The position numbers and the translations under genes were made by a program. From Gamarada debralockiae (Eukaryota > Ascomycota > Leotiomycetes > Helotiales > Hyphodiscaceae), in the NCBI GenBank assembly GCA_002803225.1, contig NXFV01000841.1, positions 1 through 40,183 on the forward strand: DNA of 40,183 bases, given 5' to 3'. Below, in pieces: positions 1-10,629 of this stretch. The notes beneath the pieces were generated by a model, which was given only the letters and a program-made list of their open reading frames with translations, was not told the DNA's origin and did not search any database. Numbering within the stretch: position 1 is the stretch's first letter; each line of letters begins with the position of its first letter.

Positions 1-715
1 TAGTACTAGACAAGAGCTTAGCCTAGTTTATCTGTTCAAGGCTAGTATAGACTTAGAGGTAGTTTTCAAGTATATAATTAAGGATTTCGGTTTATCTATT
101 AGTTTAAGAGTAAAATATAATACTAAGCTTTCGCTTAATTAAGGAGTAAATATAGACCTTAGCCTAGAACTTAGAAGTAATCTTAGTATCTCTATTAGAT
201 ACTATTTCTCTAGGAGAACTATACTTAAGTTCGATATTCTTATAGAATAAGACTATAAATTCAAGCGTAGCTAAGGTAGTAATTATTAGAATAAATTTAG
301 CTATCTTAGTATAATAGTCTATTATTACTAGGATAATATTATACTCTATAGTCCCTATATATAATCTAGGGAGCTAAGTAATAAAGTTAAGTAAGATCTC
401 CTGCTAAGGGTACTATAATATAAGTAGAGACTTAAGCTTACTATATAGCTTATACCTAGGGATTATAATATTCTAATAGGTCAGGCAAGTAATTATATAC
501 TCCCTGATATTAGTCGCTAACCCCGGCTAGTAGAACCTATACTATAGTAGTTCTCTAGTCTTATTAATACCCTAGTACCCTATAAGCTAGTCGTTATAGT
601 ATAAGTACAGAAGCTCTTAAATTAGTATCTTCTATTAAAGGATAATAGCTCTTCTCTTATAGTAAAGTAAACCCTATTAATCTAGGGTATAGTCTTCTCG
701 GCTAGCGCCTTTTTG

Positions 716-780
716 GTATATGTCCTTTTAGTATACATCCTCTTAGTATACGTCCTCTTAGTATATACTCTTTTAGTATA
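716..780. repeat. Short tandem repeat, about 15-16 bp, four copies
   Basis: A unit of the form GTATACGTCCTCTTA recurs about four times with C/T and G/A differences between copies. It lies between the RNase H and integrase parts of element A. The variation fits RIP acting on a repeat. Confidence 0.7.
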
Positions 781-1263
781 ACTTCAGCTTCTTCTTAAGC
801 CTACTATATAAGGGATTAGTTCCCTAGGACTTTAAAATCAGGTCTATTAGACTAAGTACTATCTTTTTACTTAGGGGATCCTTATACTAAGTAGTATTCT
901 TGGCTTCCCTCCTAGTAACCGCCTATATATATATAAGCTCGATAAGATAGCTAGTCTTACTATCCTTTGCCCTAGGCGATATACAAAGTACTTAAATAGT
1001 CTGAGTAGAGGTCCGTAGACTAATAGTATCCCTTTCTAGGTCCTACTAGCCTCTAGGCTTTATACCTAAAGGGCTTAAGACATTAACTCTTCAGGTTGCC
1101 TTTACTATATTATATAGCTCTACCTCTAGTAAATTAGAATAAGATTTAGACCTAGCTATAGTAATATTAAGCTTAGGTCTAGCTGTATTATATAGCCGAA
1201 AATCAAGTATCGCCTTTGCTATCTTATATAGCTAGTACTTAGCTATATTATATAGTACTTTGG

Positions 1264-1450
1264 AATTAGGTCTAGCTACCTCCGGTAGACTAGAATCAGC
1301 CTCTGCGAGTTTATCCTCTAGTAGGTCCGTCTGTACTAGATAAGGTATCTATTAAGCCTAGCTCAAATAATTAGGTCTAGCTATCTCCAGCAGATTAGTA
1401 TTAGCCCTTATAAGCCTATACTCTAGTAGGTCCTTCTATACTAAACTAGT
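1264..1450. repeat. Imperfect direct repeat, period about 104 bp, within element A
   Basis: The stretch starting AATTAGGTCTAGCTA near 1264 recurs near 1368. Both copies continue through a CTCTAGTAGGTCC block and a CTRTACTAGA-like block. Differences are mostly transitions. Related TAGGTCTAGCTRTATTATAT motifs lie just upstream (1150-1250). This looks like an internally repeated low-complexity coding segment of the retrotransposon that was later mutated. Confidence 0.55.
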
Positions 1451-3603
1451 AATTTCCTTTGCCTAGTAGGTTAAATTAAGATAATATAATAGGCTATTAG
1501 TAGAGTTTAATAACTCTAGTTAATATTATATAATAAAGTTATAAGAGATTAAGTAGATTAGCTACCTAGCTTATCTACTATTAATTCGAGGTTATTTTAT
1601 AAACTCTTATAAGTTTATATAATCTAACTATACTTTAATAGTATAACTAGTTCCGTCTAAATACTAGTGCTAGTACTTAAAACATTCGATAATCGCTATT
1701 AATTCCTTATTAAGAGTAAAATAATTAAGTTTAGCTCCTTTAAATTATTTAGAAAAGAAGGTAATAAGATACTATTTACTAGTATTAGTCTATAACTAAG
1801 ATAAGATATCTCCTAAGGCTATATTTAAAGTATTAGCCTTTAGGCAAATAAATAAATCAAGGTTATAATATTAAAGTAAAGACACTATTTAAAAGATACT
1901 TAGTAGATTAAGGAAGGCCTATTACTAAGGACTACCCTAGGTTTTACTAAAGTCGCTAGTTTTTTGTCCGTTAATACTACCCTTTAGTAGTAATATAAGT
2001 AGCTAAGTAATAACTAAGTACTCCTTAATAAAGTATCTATAGAAGTTATAAAAACCTAATAAGACTTAAAGGTCTTAGTAGCTTCTTAAAGAGTAACTCT
2101 CTTATTCCTTAATAGTATATATATACTTAAGGTCTATATATATATCTTAAACTCCTATAATAAAGCCTAAGAATTTAATCTCCTTTTAGTAGAACTAGTA
2201 TTTTAAAGGCTTAGTATATAACTTAGCTACTTATAAGTACTTATATACTTACTAAAGATATTTATTATATTCCTCCTTTGTCTTTAAGAAGATTAGTATA
2301 TTATTTAAGTAAATAATATAGAAATTATTAACTAGTCCCTAAAGAGCCTTATTAATATAGGCTTAGAAGGTAGTAAGAGTATTAGTAAGACCTATAGGTA
2401 TTACTAGAAATTTATAGTATCTATAATAGGTCTAAAAGGCTATCTTCTATTTATCTTTTGCTTGAATTCAAAGGTAATAGTATATATCCTTTAGGTTAAT
2501 TTTACTAAAGTACTTAGCTCTTATAACTTAGTCTATAATCTTAGTAATTAGGGGTAAAGGGTACTAGTTCTTGACTATAATAGTATTTAGACCTTGATAG
2601 TTAATGTATAATTTAAGGCTACTATCTTTCTTAAAGGCAAATAAGATAAAGGCACTTACTAGGCTCTTTAATTTATATATAAAGCCTTTAGCTAGGTTCT
2701 CTTTAAGGAATTCCTTTAGAGCTACTAGCTCTTGTAGTAAAAGAGAGTAAATAGGTCTATATAGAGGCTCCTTTCTAGGCTATAACTCGATAGCTAGGTC
2801 GATATTATAATAGAGTACTAGCTTCTTAGTATTTGAGTTAGAAAAGATATCTAAATAGCTTTCTAGATAAGTAGAGAGCTTACTAGCCTAGGGGATAGTA
2901 GATTAGTAACGAAGTAGGTGATTTATCTTAATAAGGGCATATATCTTAGCTCCTTTTGTACGCTTTTGAAAACGTTAATAAGGGTCGACCCGAATATTAG
3001 TCTGTTCGACCTTATACTACTATTAGCAGTACTTATAGTCTACTAGGATTTTGAGCTTGGTTAGGACAGGTATATCTAGTAGGAATTAAGAGTCTCCTGA
3101 ATCTCGATCGATAGCTAGGTACGGCTGCAAACTAGTTTTACGGGTTCTATATATATCTGTAAGCTCTAGTCGTAAGTTATATACTCCGTAAGTTAGAAGA
3201 TTTTATTGATTTATAGCCCGTAAAATAGGGAGGTTAGTATTCCGATAAGGCTTTAAGCCTAACTAGCGAACTAGCTTAATATTAACTAGGTCGACTTTTG
3301 TATATATATTAATTCCGATAAGTATAGGTATAGCGTCTAATAGTAGTGATACTACTCTATTAGTAGTAAAGGCTTTGATGACCCTAATAGGCTCGATTAG
3401 TTCCATAGTAGGGTCTTAGTAAAACCGCGCTAGTTTAATAAGTCGTATGAGTTATAAGAATCGCTTGGAGTTGTAGGTTCCTCAGAGCCTGACTGGCTAG
3501 GGCTGGGTGATCCGCTAGGCTAGCTACTAGTCTTTGACTATTACCGTTAGGTTAACTGAATTTTTGCTTCCTAATATCGCTCTCTTCGTTTCTTCCGCTT
3601 AGG

Positions 3604-3645
3604 GCAACTAGTGGTATAGTGACCTAGCTTCTGGCAGTAATAACA
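3604..3645 (-). other. Gag CCHC zinc knuckle of element A
   Basis: The minus strand reads CYYCQKLGHYTTSC, a perfect CX2CX4HX4C nucleic-acid-binding knuckle. It is followed by a basic stretch (PKRKKRRER). About 80 codons upstream of it are open apart from one TAA, so this end of the element escaped most RIP. The knuckle normally sits at the C-terminus of Gag. Confidence 0.9.
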
Positions 3646-3912
3646 GGCATCGTTAGACTGTTTTTCCTTAGGCTTCTCAGTATAGCGTGATTCATCCTTC
3701 CGATGGCTGATGTAGTAGTGGTCCTTGTAGTCCCTTCGGGAGTTAGTCCTAGGGTACTTCGAGCTAGAGCTAGCTGTGGTACAGTCCTTGTAGCCTCCAG
3801 CGTCCTTCTTCTGATCCCGATAACCTTGGGTACTCTTCCTTCCTTTAGTACTATATAGTCCTTCCCATACGCGTTAGGCTACAGCTACGTAGCGGGGGAT
3901 AAATAGCCTTCG

Positions 3913-4103
3913 TAGCTGGAGTAGTACTTAGATATTATAGTAATTATATATCTCGTTTTTCGTATATATTCTGCAGTACGTTCGAGTACTATGACCTTCG
4001 TTTTACGTCGTTAGTTTTCGTTTTGGTTTTATCCCTTACTGAGAGTACGTACGATATACAGCGCAATCGGGAAGCGCTTATACTCGCATTTCGCCCCTCC
4101 ACA
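3913..4103 (-). repeat. Partial LTR of element A
   Basis: This segment matches the right part of the LTR at 31214-31479. Both share the GTTTTATCCCTTACT block, the ATACAGCGCAAT block and the terminal CGCCCCT(C/T)C/TACA. The right end is CCACA, the inverse of the TGTGG that starts the other LTR copies. Homology stops near 3913, and gag coding sequence occupies the place where the first part of the LTR and the leader should be. Most differences from the 31214 copy are transitions, as expected from RIP. The outer (right) boundary abuts the 96-bp repeat array. Confidence 0.75.
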
Positions 4104-4120
4104 ATATAAGTAGAAAGGAG

Positions 4121-4888
4121 GTAATAATACTACTTCTTAACTAGTAAGGAGATAATATCTAGATTATAGATAAGATAGTTAAGGTAGTAGTAGAGAATAA
4201 GGGAAGTAGTAAGAAGATAATAGTACTACTTCTCAACTAATAGGGAGATAATATCTAGATTATAGACAAGGCAGTTAAGGTAGTAGCAGGGAATAAGAAG
4301 AGTAGGGAGGAGGTAATAATATTACTTCTTAACTAATAAGGAGATAATATCTAGATTATAGATAAGATAGTCAAGGTAGTAATAGAGAATAAGAAGAGTA
4401 AGAAGGAGATAATAATACTACTTCTTAACTAACGAGAAGATAATATCTAGATTATAGACAAGGTAGTTAAGGCAGTAGCAGGGAATTATATAAGTAGGAA
4501 GGAGATAATAATACTACTTCTTAACTAACGAGGAGATAAGATCTAGATTATAGACGAGGTAGTTAAGGTAGTAGTAAGGAATAAGGAGAGTAGGAAGAAG
4601 ATAATAATACTACTTCTTAACTAGTAAGGAGACGAGGTCTAGATTATAGATAAGATAGTTAAGGTAGCGGCAGGGAATAAGGAGAGTAGTAAGAAGGTGA
4701 TAACACTACTTCTCGACTAGTGAGAAGACGATATCTAGATTATAGACGAGGTAGTTAAGGCAGTAGCAGGGAATAAGGAGAGTAGGAAGAAGGTGATATC
4801 ACTACTTCTCGACCAGCGAGGAGTAGATATTACGATTACCGAAGAAGTAGTGAGGGCAGCTGAAGGGAATGAGGAGAGCGGGAAGGAG
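4121..4888 (+). repeat. Eight 96-bp tandem coding repeats (32-residue NLR-type repeats), RIP-hit
   Basis: Units begin at 4121, 4217, 4313, 4409, 4505, 4601, 4697 and 4793, exactly 96 bp apart, with a divergent ninth unit from 4889. Read in frame, a unit gives a helix-rich 32-residue repeat of the type LLLDQRGVDITITEEVVRAA. Such repeats are common in fungal NLR/STAND proteins. Units 1-7 carry TAG/TAA codons where glutamine is expected, consistent with RIP. Unit 8 is clean and leads directly into the open ankyrin/SPRY frame. High identity between units would itself make the array a RIP target. Confidence 0.85.
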
Positions 4889-5942
4889 GTGGTAGCTATA
4901 CTGCTAGATCGATGGTTGACAAATAACCCTCTTCCTGAACGTGAGGACATACCAGTTAAGCATCATATTGCTATTCTTCAAGCGGCAGCACGTATAGGCC
5001 GTTGGGAAGCCATGATACAATTGCTTGGGGCTGGTGCTAATATTAATACTTCGATTGGAAAGCTTGGGACCGCTCTTCACATTGCTGCATACGAGGGCCA
5101 CGATGCCATGGTACAGATGCTCATGCGTAAAGGAGCCGACATTAATTCGAGGGATTATCATGGTTGGACACCTTATACCGTGGCATTAATATCTAGGCAC
5201 GACGTCGTTTGCTCAATGCTATCTCAATACGGCTGTGGAAGTTCAGCTGGCTTGCCTCCTACTGGACTAGTTAAGTGCACTATCTCGTCCGAGCTGACTA
5301 TTTGCGATGGCGACAAGGCAGCAACGACTGGTTGGTTATTGATCCATTGTGCCATAATGCGTTGGTTCATTAACTTGTCTACAGGGCACACGCCGATGTC
5401 CGAGTCTTCCTGGCCTCAGGTCCGAGCTAATCACCCAATCCCCGCCGGAAAGCGTTCCTTTTATTTCGAAGTCATAATAGTGAATGGAGGAAAAGAAAGG
5501 TACATTACATATCAATCTCGCATTTCATGAACTAATTCATATGATTCGCAGTCTTGTTGCTATTGGAGTCTGCAAGAACGAATCTAGGCAGACAGGTCTG
5601 CCAGGTTGTAACTATGGATCATGGGCTTATCACGGAGATGACGGAGAAATATATGGAAAAAAAATGACTAGAAGTAATTACGGGCCTACCTATGGCACCG
5701 GTGACGTGGTCGGGTGCGGAATAGATCTCGAATCTGGAATTGTCTTTTTCACGAAGAATGGAGAACGTCTAGGTAAACGTTCAGATCCACTCATAAAAAA
5801 TCTTTTGGGGACTTACTTCTCAACAGGAATAGCTTTCACGGAAGTCCATGGCAGGCTCTTCCCTGTCATCGGGATCGGCGATCAAGGCGTTCAAATCCTT
5901 GCTAATTTTGGCCAGGATGATTTCGTCTACAAATCTGTCTGA
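4793..5942 (+). CDS. NLR-like repeat/ankyrin/SPRY protein, 3' part of a gene broken by element A
   Basis: The open frame enters from the 96-bp repeats without an ATG (codon 4793 is GTG), so this is the C-terminal part of a longer protein. Order: last 32-residue repeats (4793 to about 4920); two or three ankyrin repeats (about 4960-5250; GTALHIAAYEGHDAMVQMLM is a textbook one); then a SPRY domain (about 5390-5942) with YFEV, GSWAYHGDDG and GCGIDLESGIVFFTKNG. A probable 54-nt intron lies at 5331-5384 (weak donor GTTGGT, branch-like TTAAC, acceptor ACAG); it is a multiple of three, so read-through also stays open. A 52-nt intron lies at 5500-5551 (GTACAT...CGCAG) and is required to join the SPRY halves. 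In fungi SPRY plus repeats suggests a self/non-self recognition receptor. Any NACHT/effector part is missing, so the gene is probably dead. Confidence 0.75.
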
Positions 5943-6431
5943 ACTGGAGTCCTTCGCACTAACTTAAATGATTTCCTTGTATGTAGCGAACAGACAGCTA
6001 AGCTGAATCAAGCTTACGCAGATGGTCGTCTTTTGATGATTCTTCCCGCCCTACCTGCCCGTGCCCAACCTTGAATGAATTGCAAGACACAAAGACTACA
6101 ATCACGTGATATAAACTGCTTGTCACGGCACGGATCCACCTGATGCTGGAGAATGCTCAATTACGAAGATTCTAAGCTAAGGAGGAAAGGAAAGGACGTC
6201 TAGACACGAATCGAGTACAGTAAATATACTTTAGTGCGCTAGGGCTGGTTCGTCAACAACGGGAGCCGTGATAATCAGTAGCCGACTGCAGTGAATTCCA
6301 TACTCACGTGGCCATCGGGTGATCAGCTGAACCGTCGCAGTACTTAGTCCCTACCTTTGTTGCGCCTGGCAACTGAGGCGAAGCAAGGACCTGGAGATTG
6401 ACGCATACAAATTAACTCTCACGGGAGAGCC

Positions 6432-6870
6432 TAGGACGGCTGTCCTAACACGAAACCCTGGCTGGGACAGCCTTCCTGTGACTGTGAAAATTCTAGATTT
6501 CTGGAAGTGCTGGGTAACCCGCCCTAGATGGAAATTGGTCCTGGCTCAGAAATCCCAGCTTGGATTCTCATCCAGGACTTTCTACCTGGCCTCTAGGTCG
6601 TCTCAGGATTCCCTCAGTCACAGGAGTGAAACGGTCATAGGACAAAAACTATAGGACAGAGCATGTAGGACGCATGTCCTACGACAGAAGCAGTCCTAGG
6701 TGGCTATTTGACCTGGATGGATTGTCCTGGATGGCCATTTGTCCCAGGACAAATGGCCCAGGACAGATCCAGGTCTGGGACTGCGCACCTAGCACGCTCA
6801 GCACACCAGGGCCTATCCTGTCACAGGAACGGTGTCCCTCCGGGTCATCTATGATAGGACAATTGTCCTA
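6432..6870. repeat. Three copies of the palindrome TAGGAC-N4-GTCCTA
   Basis: The same 16-bp dyad with a 4-nt spacer occurs at 6432-6447 (spacer GGCT), 6666-6681 (spacer GCAT) and 6855-6870 (spacer AATT). Many single AGGAC/GTCCT half sites lie between them. Fixed spacing with variable spacer sequence looks like a dimeric protein-binding site or terminal repeats of small elements. Function unknown. Confidence 0.7.
6733..6758. repeat. Near-perfect hairpin, 12-bp arms
   Basis: GGCCATTTGTCC (6733-6744) is followed after two bases (CA) by its exact reverse complement GGACAAATGGCC (6747-6758). Further partial pairing (GTCCTGG / CCAGGAC) extends outward. It sits in the AGGAC/GTCCT-rich block. Confidence 0.85.
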
Positions 6871-7352
6871 GGCATTATCGTATGCATGGGTAGCTTATTG
6901 GGTTACTATATCTTATACTATATATAAAGTGATTATCTACCTAGTAATAGCTACTATAAGGCTATAGCCCTAATACCCCAAGCTCGTACGTCCCGATATC
7001 CGATCACCTAAGAAACCTAACCCTAGTAGGTAGGTCGTAGGAAGTCTCTCATATATGGTAGTCACATGACTATGCCTGGCAACCGACTAGATATCCCAGC
7101 TACAGTAGAAGAAAGCGCTCTATTATAAAGAGAATATATCTAAGAGAAGAAGTTGTATGTATTGTATAAGCTCTAAGACTACTAACTAATATTAGTACCT
7201 TAGGTACTAAGAATTAAGGCGTCTAACACCTTACAGAAAATTTAGATCAAGCTGTTGCCTCCTTCGCTTCCTTCCCCGTATGAGATTACCACATGGATTT
7301 GCTTACGCCTTCGAAGTTGAAACGCAAATAAACCATTGACCTTACTGCATTC

Positions 7353-8729
7353 TCAATAGTCATAATCCATACACAAGAACGAATTATGAGGATCCATAAC
7401 ATCGCCAACAAGCTTGTTATCCCATAACCCCAAAAGATCAAGCTCATAAGTCAACGTCGTAGGGATACCAGTGCTGGGATATCTGGTATAGCCGCCAATC
7501 GCGTAGAGGCGAGTTTCGATATCGGCGCTTTGCCATTTCCACCTTGGATATATTAATTCACGCTAAGGTAAGCTATGAGGGAAGGATAATTACCAAAGTC
7601 GATCGATGTACGCATGATGCATGTAGAATAGTGGGTCATTCGGACTCACGTAGATATCCTAGAAGAAAAATAGTTATATAATGTTCTTAATAAAAGGTGA
7701 TGGGCTTTGAGCTTACACCCATGCTTCCATCTACACCTCCACCAATTCCACCGTGGCCCCTAAAATTATCAGTGATTATACTCTCTCAAAATGATCTATG
7801 TCCGTAAAACGCTGAGTGGGCCGATAATTTTGTGCTTGTACTCAAGCAATCCACAAAAGGAATCTCCATTCTACGAGATGGGAATGATTGCCACAAGGAA
7901 ATATGAAATCAGGAGTGATTAAGAAGTAGATATCACTTACGCAGTATGTGGTGATTCACCAATACACCAAATACAAGCATCCGCGTAGTCCGTGATATTC
8001 ATGCATCCATCAATAACGCTTTGAGCTGCACCAGCAGCGAATGTCTCGTTGACCTTGCGCTTCAGGCAAAATCCAGCGGGGGTATAGGAATCAACAGGTC
8101 CGAGATGAACAGTGGAGTTAGCAAAGGGTCCATCAATGACGCATAAATCGACTGAACTGCCGTTTCCTCCGAAACCAGTAATCGGGTCGAGGATCGGAGA
8201 ATCTATATAATTGCCTGCATCCCGGGTTTCATCCCACCAGCTATTTTTGTTGATTAGCATGCTTAGAAGTGATGAGGCTGAAGTTAAGACTTGCGTCATT
8301 GGTCCAGTATAATTGCATTCCGTTCGTAGCAAGTGCTTGTGCAATTTCATGTACAGACGATGGTATGGCAAGAATTGACCCTGTAATCCTTGTTTTCAGC
8401 ATATTAACTAATAGAGGATGGTACGATGTACTCACAACAGCGTGGATGATGGGAGTCATATTCTGATGAAGAGCCACCAGGTCTTCGAATCTCGTCGTGG
8501 CTCCGGTGAGCCCGGATGTTGAAGGGAGGTCCCAAAGGCACTTTTCGGCCGTGAAATATGCTGTCTTTTCGCTTGAAGACATATTCCTCCATTCTTTGGA
8601 GATCTCTAGCTGATCTTCGCTGCACACGGTTGTGTTCCAAACGCTTGTGGTGTTGTCTCTTTTGTAGCGTGGGGAGGTAGCTACCGCTGTAATAGCTAGA
8701 AAAAGAGTGAATGCCATCGAGAACAACAT
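7353..8729 (-). CDS. Secreted short tyrosinase (binuclear copper), six exons
   Basis: Tyrosinases oxidise phenols to catechols and quinones using two copper ions. Exons by eye on the minus strand: 8729-8436, 8380-8295, 8240-7941, 7759-7717, 7658-7594, 7542-7353; phases agree and give about 325 residues. The N-terminus (MLFSMAFTLFLAITAVATS) is a signal peptide. CuA: IIHAV, then GQFLPYHRLYMKLHKH, then WWDETRDAG. CuB: SPHTAGHGGIGG, then SPNDPLFYMHHAYIDRLW. So the expected histidines are present. Intron 2 (8241-8294) appears to be GC-AG: donor GCAAGT, branch GCTAATC, 54 nt. Several NXS/T sites fit secretion. It resembles the short fungal tyrosinases, some of which act in peptide natural-product pathways. 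It looks intact. The start could instead be the second Met (codon 5). Confidence 0.9.
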
Positions 8730-8900
8730 GATTGAAAGTGAAAGACTTGTAAAACTGAAAGATTGATTGTTTGAAGATATGAGTCTGGAATATTTGAAGG
8801 GAATGATTAGTCCTTAAGTAGAAAACTTAATAAGGTGTCTGGAGTTATTATATGAGTTATTGTAGGCTAAACCGCGGATCGAAACAATAATTTCTGTGGA

Positions 8901-9263
8901 CAATTTCCCCACTGTGCGTCGTCCAAACTGCCCACTGTACCGGCATATCAACGCAGATATGGCTCATCTTCCGGAAGACGTTGCTTATAACCCCACTCTC
9001 CATTAAACCTTCCGACCCCAGTTCTCTGGGAATATTTTCACTAAATGTCCTCGCTAGAGCTGCTGTTGGCTTGCAATCTCCCCCACACTGTACGTCGTCC
9101 AAATTACCCACTGTACCGGCTTATCAACGCAGATATAGCTAATCTTCCGGAAGACGTAGCCTATAACCCCGCTCTCCATTAGACCTTCCGACCCCAGTTC
9201 TCGGGGAATATTTTCACTAAATGTCCTCGCTAGAGCTCTGTTGTTGGCTTCCAATCTCCCCCA
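8901..9263. repeat. Tandem duplication, about 176-bp unit, two copies
   Basis: The unit starts with a CYCCCCAC...GTCGTCCAAA block (8918 and 9094) and runs through ATCAACGCAGATAT, CTTCCGGAAGACGT and CACTAAATGTCCTCGCTAGAG. The offset between copies is 176 bp, with about 90 percent identity by eye. A third start (CAATCTCCCCCACA) follows near 9253. No coding function is evident. Translations of the two copies are similar only because the DNA is. Confidence 0.8.
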
Positions 9264-9549
9264 CAGTTAAAAGTCAAGATTGTCATCAATGATTTAGACC
9301 CATGTTCAGCTTTGACCAGGAATTGGCTTAGCAGCCCTTCCCCTTAAACCCTGGCCGCTGGCGCGTCAAGATTTTCCATGGATGATTACGACACTCATCG
9401 GAGATTACTGCAACGAAGCAATTGCGATCTGTCTTCATTAGCTGAAGTGCAGGTGCACGGACAATTGGGATGTCGATCATAGTTCTGATATATCGTAGTT
9501 CCGACCTCTAAGCTCAATTTAATACTTCGATAAAGAGATGGGAAAGCAC

Positions 9550-9900
9550 ATCCTGGAGAAGCTACGCGTAATGTTACAATGCCCCGATTCATACGGCTAA
9601 GAAGGTTCAGAAATAGTTTAAAGAAAGAGGTATACAAGTGATCGATTGGGCCCTCACTCTCTAGATCTCAACCCGATCGAGCATGCCAAGAAACGACTTA
9701 AAGATTCGGCCTCACGTATGTTCCCTGAGCTTTGGCAGTCGAATGGGAAGTCTGAAGAGGACCTTATAGTAATGGAAGAAGCTTTAAAGGAAGCTTGGGC
9801 GACTATACTAGTTAGTTTTTTCGAGAACTTAGTAGAGAGTATAGAGAGAGGGTTAAGGCGTGTATTTAGGGAGAAGGATAGTATACAAAGTATTGAATAG
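9550..9900 (+). pseudogene. Tc1/mariner-type (DDE) transposase remnant
   Basis: The C-terminal part of a Tc1/mariner DDE transposase is visible. NAPIHTAKKVQ and FKERGIQVIDW (about 9578-9645) are followed, after a frameshift near 9647, by HSLDLNPIEHAKKRLKD (from 9652) and an open tail to 9900. LNPIE carries the last catalytic acid of the family. There is a TAG where tryptophan is expected after KKVQK. The segment before NAPIH seems to lack the few bases that would encode the catalytic Asp. The gene is dead. I found no terminal inverted repeats around it. Confidence 0.8.
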
Positions 9901-10198
9901 GCAGAAGACAAATCTGAGAAGTACGTTTTAAAGAGGTGATATTAATAGTTAATATAGTCTAAATAGAGTTAAATTTCATTGGTTGTTAATTGTATTATTA
10001 GTAGATATATCTTTTAGAATTTTTATTGATTTTCATGATCTTCGGCTACGGCTCAAACTTAACCCGTAGTACTGTACATCCTAAGAGTCCTAAAGTACCA
10101 CATAGCAATCTGTTCAAAATACTCTATGTTTCTTGGCCGGAGTAATGCCGACCCCATGATTGGTTACGTATTTGTAGTTGCATAATTGCGGAACCCCT

Positions 10199-10244
10199 GC
10201 CGGCACTTAAAATGCCGGCACTTAAATTCCGTCACTTAAATTTC
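10199..10244. repeat. Short tandem repeat of GCCGGCACTTAAA
   Basis: Three successive copies of a 14-15 bp unit occur: TGCCGGCACTTAAAA, TGCCGGCACTTAAAT, then TCCGTCACTTAAAT, followed by a half copy. It lies about 390 bp upstream of the dioxygenase gene, in non-coding DNA. Each GCCGGC is itself palindromic. Confidence 0.75.
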
Positions 10245-10629
10245 GGCAAATCTCTTTTCAATGTGCACACTCTCCCTTAGAGTTGATGCATAACCAGGTT
10301 GCGCTTGCGCTTCTCCACTAGTGTGGGGTGGTTACTGATCATCTCATCACCCGTTGCAGCTGCATGGTCGACGCTAGTATTTCGCCTCGGGAGCGGGGTG
10401 GAGAACTGACGACGATTACGCAGGGCTTGGAATTTTTTCTTTCCAAGAGAGGTGGGAACGTCGTCGTATGTTTTCCAAAATAGAGATAATTAGATAGAGA
10501 GATGGAAGTATTAATACTCTATCAAGGACGTCAGAAGTATCTTCATTTAGTTCCTCAAGCATACTTCCTTTCCACCTTCAAATCACTTCTCGTCCTGCAA
10601 CTCTCTTTTATACACATTCACTAGTCAAT

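Larger units (their letters stand above)
1..4103 (-). mobile_element. Gypsy LTR retrotransposon, element A, RIP-degraded, left end outside window
   Basis: On the minus strand the Gypsy domains follow in order from right to left. They are a gag CCHC zinc knuckle (3604-3645), a retroviral-type protease-like stretch near 3230-3340, reverse transcriptase near 2290-2420 (PFGLTNAP, then a YLDDI box), RNase H near 1650-1745 (NKELIAI), and an integrase core near 285-400 (ILVIIDYYTKIAKFI). The order gag-PR-RT-RH-IN is that of Ty3/Gypsy. Stops are nearly all TAA or TAG where CAA, CAG or TGG is expected, so the copy is dead and RIP-mutated. Damage is heavy in pol (1-2900) and light in the gag/protease end (2900-3900). 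The family is certain from RT plus IN; the exact clade is not. Confidence 0.9.
5943..7352. other. Gene-free stretch with GTCCTA palindromes and an AT-rich repeat-like tail
   Basis: No convincing coding frame is seen. Positions 6400-6870 are unusually rich in AGGAC/GTCCT motifs (see separate entries). Positions 6890-7230 turn AT-rich and resemble a decayed transposon end, finishing near CGTCTAACA, but I found no matching partner. An open frame of 65 codons at 6674-6871 is an accident of the palindromes. Confidence 0.5.

Noticed and set aside
6890..7240. Complete LTR
   Set aside because: The end CGTCTAACA is LTR-like, but no matching TGTTAGACG start, partner LTR or target duplication was found.
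8857..9254. Two similar minus-strand frames that look like paralogous small proteins
   Set aside because: Similarity is explained by the 176-bp DNA duplication; no domain and no promoter.
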